Origin: Streptomyces sp. NRRL WC-3618
Lineage (GTDB): Bacteria; Actinomycetota; Actinomycetes; Streptomycetales; Streptomycetaceae
DNA length: 53,116 nucleotides
NCBI RefSeq assembly: GCF_001280005.1
Contig: NZ_LGDW01000446.1
Span: 1-53,116, forward strand
Direction: 5' to 3'
Shown here: piece by piece, positions 46,154-53,116 of the stretch
How the letters are laid out: each line of letters opens with the position of its first letter
Position numbering within the stretch: position 1 is the stretch's first letter
Notes under the pieces: model-generated
Seen by the model: the letters and a program-made list of their open reading frames with translations, nothing else
Databases searched by the model: none
What the model was told of the DNA's origin: nothing
Position numbers and translations under genes: made by a program

Positions 46154-48538
46154 TCACCCGTCGCCCGTCAGCGACAGCTCCGCCCAGATGGTCTTCCCGT
46201 CGGGCGTGTGCCGGCTGCCCCACCGCTCGGTGAGCTGCGCGACCAGCAGCAGACCGCGGCCACCCTCGTCGAAGGTCCTGGCGCGCCGCAGATGCGGGGC
46301 GGTGTGGCTGGCGTCGGAAACCTCGCAGATCAGGGTCGACGCGTCATGGACGAGGCGCAGCCGGATGGGATGCGAGCCGTAGCGGATGGCGTTGGTGACC
46401 AGCTCGCTCACCACCAGCTCGGTGGTGAACGTGGCCTCGCTCAGCTCCCAGACGTCGAGCTGCTCCCCGACCTGCTTGCGGATCGGCCCGACGAGCGCCG
46501 GGTCGGCCGGGATGTCCCACGTCGTGACCCGGGAGGCGGGCAGACCCTGGGTGCGGGCCAGCAGCAGGGCCACGTCGTCGGCCGCGCCGCCCGGTGGGAG
46601 GAGGGTCTGCAGGATGCGGTCGCACGTCTCGTCGAGCGAGTCCGCGTACGCCGCCAGCGCGTCACACAGCATGCGGTGACCGGCGTCGATGTCCCGCTCG
46701 CGGCTCTCGATCAGCCCGTCGGTGTAGAAGGCGAGGACCGTGCCCTCCGGCAGCTCCAGTTCCATGGACTCGAACGGCAGCCCCCCCAGGCCCAGCGGCG
46801 GACCCGCGGGCAGCCGCACCTGCCGGGGCGTCCCGCCCGGCGTGAGCATGACCGGCGGTGGATGCCCGGCGCGGGCCATGGTGCAGCGCCGCGACACCGG
46901 GTCGTACACCGCGTACAGACACGTGGCGCCGACCTCACCCGGGCCACCCTCGCTGCCGGCCTCGGCCGACAGCCGTACGACGAGGTCGTCGAGGTGGGTG
47001 AGCAGCTCGTCCGGGGCGAGGTCGATGTCGGCGAGCGTGCGCACGGCGGTGCGCAGCCGGCCCATGGTGGCGGAGGCCTGGACGCCATGGCCGACGACGT
47101 CTCCGACGACCATCGCGACCCGCATCCCGGACAACGGGATCACATCGAACCAGTCACCGCCCACCCCGGCCCGCGCCGCGGGCAGATAGCGGGAAGCGGC
47201 TTCGAGGGCGGCCGTGGGCGGCAGGGTACGGGGGAGCAGGCTGCGTTGCAGGGCGAGGGCGGTCTCGCGTTCGCGGGAGAACCGGCGGGCGTTGTCGATG
47301 CAGACGGCGGCCCGGGCGGTCACCTCCTCGGCGAGCAGCGCGTCGTCGGCCGTGAACGGGTCGGGGCGGCGGTACCGGGTCAGGAACGCGACGCCGAGGG
47401 TCGTACCGCGCGCCGTGATCGGCACGGACATCATGGCGTGGATCCCGAACTCCTGGACCCGGCTGAAGCGTGGCTTGTCCCAGGCCAGCCACTGTTCGAG
47501 GTCGCCGGAGGGCACCGAGGCCACAATGGTGCGCCCCGTCAGGAGGGACTCGGCGTGGGGCGAGGAGGCCGGGTACTGGTCCAGCTGTCCCGCCTTGGCC
47601 ACGGCTTCGGGGCTGCCCGGGACGATCGACCGGTGGGCGGCCCGGCGCAGGCCGAGCGGCGCCGTCAGCTCGGCCGGATGGTGGTCGCCGCCGTGCTGCG
47701 GCGGGTCCAGCAGATCGACGCTGACGAAATCGGCGAGCGCCGGGACACAGACGTCCGCCAGCTCCTGCGCCGTCCGGGTGACGTCGAGAGTCGTGCCGAT
47801 GCGTACGCTCGCCTCGTTGACCAGCTGGAGCCGCTCCCTGGCGAGGTACTGCTCGGTGAAGTCGTGGGCCGCGAAACAGACCCCCCGCACCTGCCCCTCG
47901 GCGTCCCTGAGCGGTGCCAGCCGGGCCAGCCAGGCGTGCGCGTGGTCCTCGCCGCCGGTGCGCAGATAGGTCTGCACGTCCTTCGCCACGCCGCTCTTCA
48001 GTACGTCGAGCATGTTCTGTTCCAGCTCCGCGCTGCGCTCCCTACCCCCTATCTCGGCGATGCGCAGCCCACGGATGCGCTCCACCGGCAGCCCGATCAC
48101 AGCGGCCATGGCGTCGTTGACACCGTGCAGCCGGAGCCGGTCGTCGTAGACGGCCGTCGCGCAGGGCGCCTGAGCCAACGCGGCTCGCATCAGCGGGTCC
48201 TCGGCGGGCCGGGCACGGTTCTCCAAGGGGGTGACGACGAGCCAGTCGCCCCCGTCGCCATCAGGAGACGGCCGATGATGGGCGAGCAGCCAGCTGGACA
48301 CCGTACGGCCCTCGCGGTGACGCAGCGCGACCGTGCCGTGCCAGACGTCCCCCTGCGGCCGTCCGAGCGCGTCCGCACTCTCGTCGGCCAGCAGTGAGGT
48401 GGCGGGACGGCCCAGCGTTTCGGCCGCCGACCAGCCCAGCAGCCGACGGGCGCCCTCGTTCCAGCCGGTCAGTATGCCCCGGGCGTCGACGACGGCCCGC
48501 GCCGTGGCGGAATCGTCGAACGGGTACACCGGACTCAT
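46154..48538 (-). CDS. PAS-PAS-GAF-SpoIIE phosphatase with C-terminal HATPase kinase domain
   Basis: A 794-residue signalling protein. In order: PAS (about 8-105, RAVVDARGILTGWNEGARRL), a second PAS (about 118-235, HGVNDAMAAVIGLPVERIRG), GAF (about 245-410), SpoIIE/PP2C phosphatase (about 430-640; GVGGDWFDVIPL and VGDVVGHGVQASATM carry metal-binding Asp residues, FYTDGLIESR too) and an RsbW-like HATPase_c (about 665-790; ELVVSELVTNAIRYG, FDEGGRGLLLVAQL). Such proteins switch STAS-domain antagonists between phosphorylated and free states and so control sigma factors. The start at ATG 48538 has GGAG at 8 nt; GTG 48565 has none. A STAS protein is encoded 21 kb away. Confidence 0.88.
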   Translation of the reverse strand: MSPVYPFDDSATARAVVDARGILTGWNEGARRLLGWSAAETLGRPATSLLADESADALGRPQGDVWHGTVALRHREGRTVSSWLLAHHRPSPDGDGGDWLVVTPLENRARPAEDPLMRAALAQAPCATAVYDDRLRLHGVNDAMAAVIGLPVERIRGLRIAEIGGRERSAELEQNMLDVLKSGVAKDVQTYLRTGGEDHAHAWLARLAPLRDAEGQVRGVCFAAHDFTEQYLARERLQLVNEASVRIGTTLDVTRTAQELADVCVPALADFVSVDLLDPPQHGGDHHPAELTAPLGLRRAAHRSIVPGSPEAVAKAGQLDQYPASSPHAESLLTGRTIVASVPSGDLEQWLAWDKPRFSRVQEFGIHAMMSVPITARGTTLGVAFLTRYRRPDPFTADDALLAEEVTARAAVCIDNARRFSRERETALALQRSLLPRTLPPTAALEAASRYLPAARAGVGGDWFDVIPLSGMRVAMVVGDVVGHGVQASATMGRLRTAVRTLADIDLAPDELLTHLDDLVVRLSAEAGSEGGPGEVGATCLYAVYDPVSRRCTMARAGHPPPVMLTPGGTPRQVRLPAGPPLGLGGLPFESMELELPEGTVLAFYTDGLIESRERDIDAGHRMLCDALAAYADSLDETCDRILQTLLPPGGAADDVALLLARTQGLPASRVTTWDIPADPALVGPIRKQVGEQLDVWELSEATFTTELVVSELVTNAIRYGSHPIRLRLVHDASTLICEVSDASHTAPHLRRARTFDEGGRGLLLVAQLTERWGSRHTPDGKTIWAELSLTGDG

Positions 48539-48674
48539 CGGCGCCACTCCATCGCGAACACTCACAGTGAGCAGGGGACATCACTGGTGCTCCACACTAG
48601 TGCGTCACGCTCCCACACGGTGAGGAACACCGCGGTCCCCGGGCCCGCTTCCACAGCCCAGGTCGTGTTTCGCG

Positions 48675-48826
48675 CCCGCCCACCCATTTGCCGCTTCTGT
48701 CCAGCCCAGGCCCGCACCCTCAGCCCGTCCGGCGTTTGAGGACGAGGCCCGTTCAGGGCCGAAAGCGGGGATCTGGGGGCGCCGCCCCCAGGGATGGGAC
48801 GGGTAAGGGCGGCGGGGGCGAAAACA
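48675..48826 (+). repeat. Streptomycete intergenic repeat, copy 2
   Basis: Matches 28445-28615 segment by segment: TCTGTCCAGCCCAGGCCCG, CAGCCCGTCCGGCGTTTGAG, a hairpin CTGGGGGC-GCC-GCCCCCAG (48773-48791) and the same GGCGGGGGCGAAAACA end. The stem is identical while the loop differs (GCC against GCA). Here it lies between divergent genes, where a terminator has no obvious use. Confidence 0.85.
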
Positions 48827-48900
48827 CCTCCGTGAGCCCATTCGCGTCCGGACCGTTGACGAGACGCGGCGCCTCGCACAGCATGGGCCACGTCCGCATC

Positions 48901-48914
48901 TGGGAGCGCTCCCA
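48901..48914. promoter_or_regulatory. CebR box
   Basis: TGGGAGCGCTCCCA is the exact 14-bp palindrome bound by CebR, the cellobiose-responsive LacI-type repressor of streptomycetes. It is 59 bp before the GTG of the GH9 gene. Confidence 0.9.
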
Positions 48915-48973
48915 CGCACGCGCCGCTCTTCTCGCCACCGCGCCCCCACCCTCCCCCCGAGGAGCCCAGAGAC

Positions 48974-51217
48974 GTGAAACGACGCAGAACCACCCTGCTC
49001 TCCGTGATCGCCCTCCTCACCGCAGCCCTCACCGCACTCCCCGCCGGCCCGGCCGGCGCAGACGAGGTCGAGCAGGTCAAGAACGGCACCTTCGACACTG
49101 TCACCGCCCCCTGGTGGACGACCACCAACGTCACCGCAGGCCTCTCCGGCGGCGGCCTCTGCGCCGACGTACCCGGCGGCACCACCAACCGCTGGGACGC
49201 CGCCGTCGGCCAGAACGACATCACCCTCGTCAAGGGCGAGTCGTACCGGTTCTCCTTCAAGGCCACCGGCACGCCCGCGGGACATGTCGTCCGGGCGATC
49301 GTCGGCCTGTCGGTGTCCCCGTACGACACCTACTTCGAGGTGAGCCCGCAGCTGAGCGTGTCCGGCGACGCCTACACGTACACCTTCACCGCCAACGCCG
49401 ACACCACCCAGGCCCAGGTCGGCTTCCAGCTCGGCGGCAGCGCCGACCCCTTCCGGTTCTGCATGGACGACGTGTCGCTGGTGGGCGGGGTACCGCCCGA
49501 GGTGTACGAACCCGACACCGGACCCCGGGTACGGGTCAACCAGGTCGCCTATCTGCCCGCGGGCCCGAAGAACGCCACGCTGGTCACCGACTCCACGCAG
49601 CCGCTGCCCTGGCAGCTGAAGAACGCCGGCGGAAAGACGGTCGCCCACGGCAGGACCGTGCCGCGCGGCACGGACGTCTCCTCCGGGCAGAACGTCCACT
49701 CGATCGACTTCGGCTCCTACCGCAAGGGCGGCACCGGCCTCACACTGGTCGCCGACGGGGAGACGAGTCGCCCGTTCGACATCGGCGCGAGCGCCTACGA
49801 CCGGCTGCGGCGGGACTCGCTGAAGTACTACTACACGCAGCGCAGCGGCATCGCGATCCGCGGCGACCTGCGCCCGGGCTACGCCCGCCCCGCCGGCCAC
49901 GTCGACGTGGCGCCCAACCAGGGCGACTCCAAAGTGCCGTGCCAGCCGGGCGTGTGCGACTACACCCTCGACGTCACCGGCGGCTGGTACGACGCCGGCG
50001 ACCACGGCAAGTACGTCGTCAACGGGGGCATCTCCACCTGGGAGCTGCTGAGCACGTACGAGCGCGCCCTGCACGCCCGTACCGGGCAGCGGGACCAGCT
50101 CGGTGACGGCACGCTCGCCATCCCGGAGAGCGGCAACAAGGTGCCGGACATCCTGGACGAAGCCCGCTGGGAACTGGAGTTCATGCTGAAGATGCAGGTG
50201 CCCGCCGGGCAGCCGCTGGCCGGCATGGCCCACCACAAGATCCACGACGAGAAGTGGACCGGGCTGCCGCTGCTGCCGAGCGACGACCCGCAGAAGCGCG
50301 AACTGCACCCGCCGACCACCGAGGCCACCCTGAACCTGGCGGCCACGGCGGCGCAGGCGGCCCGGCTGTACCGGCCCTACGACCGCCCGTTCGCCGCGCG
50401 CGCCCTCGCGGTGGCGCGCAAGGCGTGGACGGCGGCCCTGGCTCACCCGGCCCTCCACGCCGACCCGAACGACGCGACCGGTGGCGGTGCCTACAACGAC
50501 ACCGACGCACAGGACGAGTTCTACTGGGCAGCCACCGAGCTGTACCTCAGCACCGGTGAGAAGGCGTTCGAGCAGCACATCCTGAACTCGCCGGTCAACA
50601 CGGCCGACATCTTCCTCCCGCTCGGCTTCGACTGGGCCCGGACCGCCGCGGCCGCCCGCCTCGACCTCGCGACCGTGCCGAGCAAACTCCCCGGCCGGGA
50701 CAGGATCCGCCAGTCCGTCCTCAAGGGCGCCGACCGCTATCTGGCCACACTGGCGGCGCAGCCGTACGGCATGCCCTACGCCCCCGACGCCAACGTGTAC
50801 GACTGGGGCTCCAACGCCCAGGTCCTCAACAACGCCGTCGTCATCGCCACCGCGTACGACGTCAGCGGCGCCTCGAAGTACCGGGACGGCGCGCTCCAGA
50901 GCATGGACTACCTCCTCGGCCGCAACGCGCTGAACATGTCGTACGTGACGGGCTACGGCGAGGTCAACTCCCATCAGCAGCACAGCCGTTGGTACGCCCA
51001 CCAGCTCGACCCGAACATGCCGAGCCCGCCGCCGGGCACGCTGGCCGGCGGCGCCAACTCGAGCATCCAGGACCCCTACGCACAGAGCAAACTCCAGGGC
51101 TGCGTCGGCCAGTTCTGCTACATCGACGACATCCAGTCCTGGTCGACGAACGAGCACGCGATCAACTGGAACGCGGCCCTCGCCCGGATGGCGTCCTTCG
51201 TGGCCGACCAGGGATAA
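48974..51217 (+). CDS. Secreted GH9 endoglucanase with CBM4 and Ig-like domain
   Basis: A 747-residue cellulase. Residues 1-33 are the signal peptide; about 36-170 a CBM4/9 cellulose-binding module ([16 protein letters not shown] to [10 protein letters not shown]); about 177-265 a CelD-type Ig-like domain ([20 protein letters not shown]); about 275-745 the GH9 (alpha/alpha)6 barrel. [17 protein letters not shown] holds Asp340 and Asp343, and [12 protein letters not shown] holds the acid Glu727. It cuts internal beta-1,4-glucan bonds. The GTG at 48974 has GAGGAG at 9 nt. The CebR box upstream predicts release by cellobiose or cellotriose, unlike the ricin-tagged hydrolases at the other end of the window, where no such box was seen. 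Confidence 0.93.
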   Translation: MKRRRTTLLSVIALLTAALTALPAGPAGADEVEQVKNGTFDTVTAPWWTTTNVTAGLSGGGLCADVPGGTTNRWDAAVGQNDITLVKGESYRFSFKATGTPAGHVVRAIVGLSVSPYDTYFEVSPQLSVSGDAYTYTFTANADTTQAQVGFQLGGSADPFRFCMDDVSLVGGVPPEVYEPDTGPRVRVNQVAYLPAGPKNATLVTDSTQPLPWQLKNAGGKTVAHGRTVPRGTDVSSGQNVHSIDFGSYRKGGTGLTLVADGETSRPFDIGASAYDRLRRDSLKYYYTQRSGIAIRGDLRPGYARPAGHVDVAPNQGDSKVPCQPGVCDYTLDVTGGWYDAGDHGKYVVNGGISTWELLSTYERALHARTGQRDQLGDGTLAIPESGNKVPDILDEARWELEFMLKMQVPAGQPLAGMAHHKIHDEKWTGLPLLPSDDPQKRELHPPTTEATLNLAATAAQAARLYRPYDRPFAARALAVARKAWTAALAHPALHADPNDATGGGAYNDTDAQDEFYWAATELYLSTGEKAFEQHILNSPVNTADIFLPLGFDWARTAAAARLDLATVPSKLPGRDRIRQSVLKGADRYLATLAAQPYGMPYAPDANVYDWGSNAQVLNNAVVIATAYDVSGASKYRDGALQSMDYLLGRNALNMSYVTGYGEVNSHQQHSRWYAHQLDPNMPSPPPGTLAGGANSSIQDPYAQSKLQGCVGQFCYIDDIQSWSTNEHAINWNAALARMASFVADQG

Positions 51218-51292
51218 CCGAGTCGCCTCTCGCTCCCTCGCCCCCTCGGTACCTCTTCCTTACCGGCCTGACCTGGTGGTATTTACGGGTAA

Positions 51293-51309
51293 GTACCGGC
51301 GAGGTACCG
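51293..51309. promoter_or_regulatory. Direct repeat before the antitoxin-like gene
   Basis: GTACCG occurs at 51293-51298 and 51304-51309, 11 bp apart (one helical turn), with an inverted copy CGGTAC at 51247-51252 further up. Suits autoregulation by a ribbon-helix-helix dimer. Confidence 0.4.
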
Positions 51310-51316
51310 TGGGGGC

Positions 51317-51565
51317 ATGCCTGCTCTGAATGTGGAGTTCAGTGACCGCGAACTAGAGGACCTGCGACAGATCGCCAAGGAACGCGGTACGTCGATGAAG
51401 GCACTCGTGCGCGAGGCGGCGGCGGCCGACATCGCCCGGCACCGCGCCCTGCAGGAGGGCGCGGAGGAATTCCGGCGGTTCTTCGCGGCCCACGCCGACG
51501 AATTCGCCGCCGCGTTCCCCGAGGACGAACCGGTCGCCCCGGGCCGTCAGGGACAGGTCGCCTGA
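51317..51565 (+). CDS. Ribbon-helix-helix antitoxin-like protein
   Basis: An 82-residue acidic protein. The N-terminus LNVEFSDRELEDLRQIAKER then GTSMKALVREAA has the strand-helix-helix pattern of CopG/Arc-type DNA-binding antitoxins; the C-terminal half (FRRFFAAHADEFAAAF) is helical and acidic, as expected for a toxin-binding tail. ATG 51317 lies behind GTGGGGG. The Fic/Doc-like gene follows after 3 bp, the standard antitoxin-toxin order. Repeated GTACCG motifs upstream would be its operator. Confidence 0.7.
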   Translation: MPALNVEFSDRELEDLRQIAKERGTSMKALVREAAAADIARHRALQEGAEEFRRFFAAHADEFAAAFPEDEPVAPGRQGQVA

Positions 51566-51568
51566 CCG

Positions 51569-51946
51569 ATGGCTCCCGTCATCCATATCGACGTGCCGTG
51601 GCTGCTCCAGCGCCACGAAGAGGTCCTGCCGGACCAGCCCACGGTCAACGACTTCTCCGCCCTGGTGGCCGCCGTTGCCCGCCACCGGGTCGACCCGCCG
51701 CGCCTGGGCGTGGACTCCGACCCCGCCTGGCGGGCCGCCGCGCTGCTGCACACCCTCGCGCTGCTCAAGCCGCTGCCGTCGGCCAACGCCCGCTTCGCCT
51801 GTGCCACCGCTGTGGCGTACATGTTCGTGAGCGACGTCGGCATAGACCCGCCCTACGGCGCCCTCGTCGACCTCGCCCGTGACCTGATCTCCGGCAAGAC
51901 GGACGTCTACGGCGCGGCCGACCGGCTGCGCTCCTGGCAGATCTGA
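51569..51946 (+). CDS. Fic/Doc-like toxin homologue with degenerate catalytic motif
   Basis: A 125-residue protein of the death-on-curing (Doc) fold. The helical core (LVAAVARHRVDPPRLGV, WRAAALLHTLALL, CATAVAYMFVSDVGIDPPYG) and the C-terminal GKTDVYGAADRLRSW fit the family. The Fic motif HPFxxGNxR appears as KPLPSANAR (residues 67-75): Pro, Asn and Arg are kept, but the catalytic His is Lys67 and the phosphate-binding glycine is Ala72. AMP-transfer or phosphotransfer by the known mechanism is therefore unlikely. It is 3 bp behind the antitoxin-like gene and shares its transcript. Confidence 0.65.
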   Translation: MAPVIHIDVPWLLQRHEEVLPDQPTVNDFSALVAAVARHRVDPPRLGVDSDPAWRAAALLHTLALLKPLPSANARFACATAVAYMFVSDVGIDPPYGALVDLARDLISGKTDVYGAADRLRSWQI

Positions 51947-52230
51947 GCGGCGCGGTTCACGCGGGGCGCGGCCAGGAATCCGAATGCTGGTGCGAGTGTC
52001 GAGAGTTTCTCCTGTTGCTGACTTTTCTCCAGTGAATGGTGTACCCCAACCGCCTTGTTGGTCAGGAGCAACTTGTGCAAGGGTGAACTACTTGTGCAGG
52101 GGGGAATGGCCGGGTTCGACTCGCCGGTGGTGATTCTGGTGATTCGGTGAGGAACCAGCGCCACTGTCGGGGCGGGGAACACAGCCGGGAACCTCTGTGA
52201 GTTACCCGTGCGTGGGAAGGAAACCGCTCA
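51947..52230 (+). promoter_or_regulatory. Promoter region of the second receptor-like gene
   Basis: About 280 bases without a credible gene and with lower GC than the surroundings. ACTTGTGCAAGGG (52071-52083) and ACTTGTGCAGGGG (52090-52102) are near-identical direct repeats 19 bp apart, and GGTGATTC occurs twice nearby. GGGAAGGAAA at 52214-52223 serves the GTG at 52231. Confidence 0.4.
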
Positions 52231-53116
52231 GTGCCCCACCCCCACCCCCCTCGTCCGTACTCCCCGCCGTACTCCGGTGGGGTCCCGGGGGAGTCGGACG
52301 AGAGTCTCGCCGTGCAGCTCAGAGGCAGACCGGAGGGCGAGACCGGCCCCGCCGTGGCTCTGCTGACGGCGCGGCACTGGCAGGCGACCCACGAGTACGC
52401 GGTCATCTGCCTCGCCACTTCGGCCCAGACCGCCTCCATGGTCACCGCCGCCGCCTTCCACCAGGTCCTGGAGCGGGTGATGCGGGCCGAGTCGGCCGTC
52501 GCGCTGCGTCCCCGGTTCCTTGTCGCCGTACGGGACACGGTCAGGGACTGGGCCGCCGACGACCGTGTGTCCGATGTGCTGCCGGAACTGATGAAACCGG
52601 TCGGCGGCCGCGGAATGCGCGCGGCGCAGTCCATGACGCCGGACAACCGAAAACTCGCGGAGCGTTCGTTCCAGGCCCTTCCGGGACTCGCCCAGTGCCT
52701 GCTCTGGCACACCGAGGTGGAAGCCGAGCCGATAAGTGTTCCCGCCGAGCTTCTTGGCATGGACACGGTTACGGCGTCGGCGTCGCTGGAACAGGCCCGC
52801 GACCAATTCCGCCAGGGCTGTGTACGCGCCCACCGGGAACTCGCGCCGTCCAAGGAATGCCGGTTCAACAACCGTCTCCTCGACGTCCCGATCCGGCGCG
52901 GCGGGACTCTGCTGCCCGATGTGCAGCAGCATCTGGTGGAGTGCCGCTACTGCCGTGACGCCGCCGAGCAGTTGAGCCATGTCGAGGGCGGCGGCCTGGG
53001 CACGATGCTCGCGGAGGCGGTGCTCGGATGGGGCGCCGGTCGCTACGTCGACTCCCGCCGGGGGCGCGCCCAGGGCGCCACGCGGGCGCGGGGCCATGCC
53101 CGGCACGGCGGGGGCG
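52231..53116 (+). CDS. Second ECF-sigma-like/zinc-finger protein, runs past the window end
   Basis: An uninterrupted frame of 295 codons to the window edge, with no stop. GTG 52231 has GGGAAGGA upstream. It is a paralogue of the 42179 protein in the same order: a Pro-rich start, region-2-like LLTARHWQATHEYAVICLA and FLVAVRDTVRDWAAD, region-4-like SFQALPGLAQCLLWHTEVEA and VPAELLGMDTVTASASLEQA, the zinc-finger-like His234-x3-Cys238-x2-Cys241 in QHLVECRYC, then LAEAVLGWGAGRYVDSRRGR, which matches the first protein almost word for word. Whether a membrane helix and lectin domain follow lies outside the window, but is expected from the paralogue. The annotated function is therefore as uncertain as for that protein. 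Confidence 0.7.
   Translation, partial: MPHPHPPRPYSPPYSGGVPGESDESLAVQLRGRPEGETGPAVALLTARHWQATHEYAVICLATSAQTASMVTAAAFHQVLERVMRAESAVALRPRFLVAVRDTVRDWAADDRVSDVLPELMKPVGGRGMRAAQSMTPDNRKLAERSFQALPGLAQCLLWHTEVEAEPISVPAELLGMDTVTASASLEQARDQFRQGCVRAHRELAPSKECRFNNRLLDVPIRRGGTLLPDVQQHLVECRYCRDAAEQLSHVEGGGLGTMLAEAVLGWGAGRYVDSRRGRAQGATRARGHARHGGG

Noticed and set aside
48773..48791. Hairpin in repeat copy 2 as a terminator
   Set aside because: It lies between divergently transcribed genes, so neither gene ends there; kept only as part of the repeat.
52106..52150. 14-residue frame starting MAGFDSP in the gap before the second receptor-like gene
   Set aside because: The G-rich stretch ends one base before the ATG, too close for a ribosome binding site; length is at chance level.

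Overview
This window reads as chromosomal DNA of a Streptomyces: very high GC, third codon positions almost all G or C, GTG and occasional TTG starts, AGGAGG-type ribosome binding sites, twin-arginine signals, a perfect CebR box, an actinobacterial iron box, and two copies of a GC-rich intergenic repeat that I recognise from streptomycete genomes. I saw no tRNA, rRNA, CRISPR array or intact insertion sequence.

Region 1 (1-10.7 kb) is a set of secreted plant-polysaccharide enzymes: an SGNH esterase, a GH54 arabinofuranosidase, a clan GH-A hydrolase, a GH59 galactosidase-type enzyme, a GH29 fucosidase and a CE1-like esterase. The last five each carry a ricin-type (CBM13) lectin module. The sugar set (arabinose, galactose, fucose, plus esters) points to arabinogalactan or a similar side-chain polymer. 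The set ends in a bidirectional terminator.

Region 2 (10.7-25 kb) is mixed. It holds a stand-alone CYP102-type P450 with a divergent TetR, an iron-box DUF2470 gene, a Tat lactonase, a FUSC membrane protein, a DUF3626 gene preceded by a coupled 31-codon ORF, an SDR, a PHP/helix-hairpin-helix protein whose ribosome binding site lies in a long hairpin, VanZ and DUF4230 membrane proteins, a Tet(M)/Otr(A)-like ribosomal protection GTPase with a candidate leader peptide, and a STAS protein.

Region 3 (25-41.7 kb) is regulator-plus-enzyme modules: MarR with aldehyde and alcohol dehydrogenases (two near-identical palindromic operators), DUF1304 with TetR (three operators), an amidohydrolase, a TetR, VOC and CDF genes, an F420-type oxidoreductase, LysE, a flavoprotein, a GH114-like lipoprotein, a truncated oxidoreductase fused by deletion to a decayed LuxR regulator, and a PhyH dioxygenase divergent from an AraC regulator.

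Region 4 (41.7-53.1 kb) has the most unusual content. Two paralogous proteins combine an ECF-sigma-like N-terminus with an HxxxCxxC zinc-finger-like motif. The complete one then has a single membrane helix, an extracellular ricin-like lectin domain and a Gly/Tyr tail. The second runs off the end of the window. Between them lie an ArsB-like transporter that apparently starts at CTG, a DUF4232 lipoprotein, a PAS/GAF/SpoIIE/HATPase phosphatase, a CebR-controlled GH9 endoglucanase and a toxin-antitoxin-like pair whose Fic/Doc motif is degenerate. A reasonable hypothesis is that the receptor-like protein senses carbohydrate outside the cell and passes the signal to transcription inside. The sequence shows the architecture but not the function.
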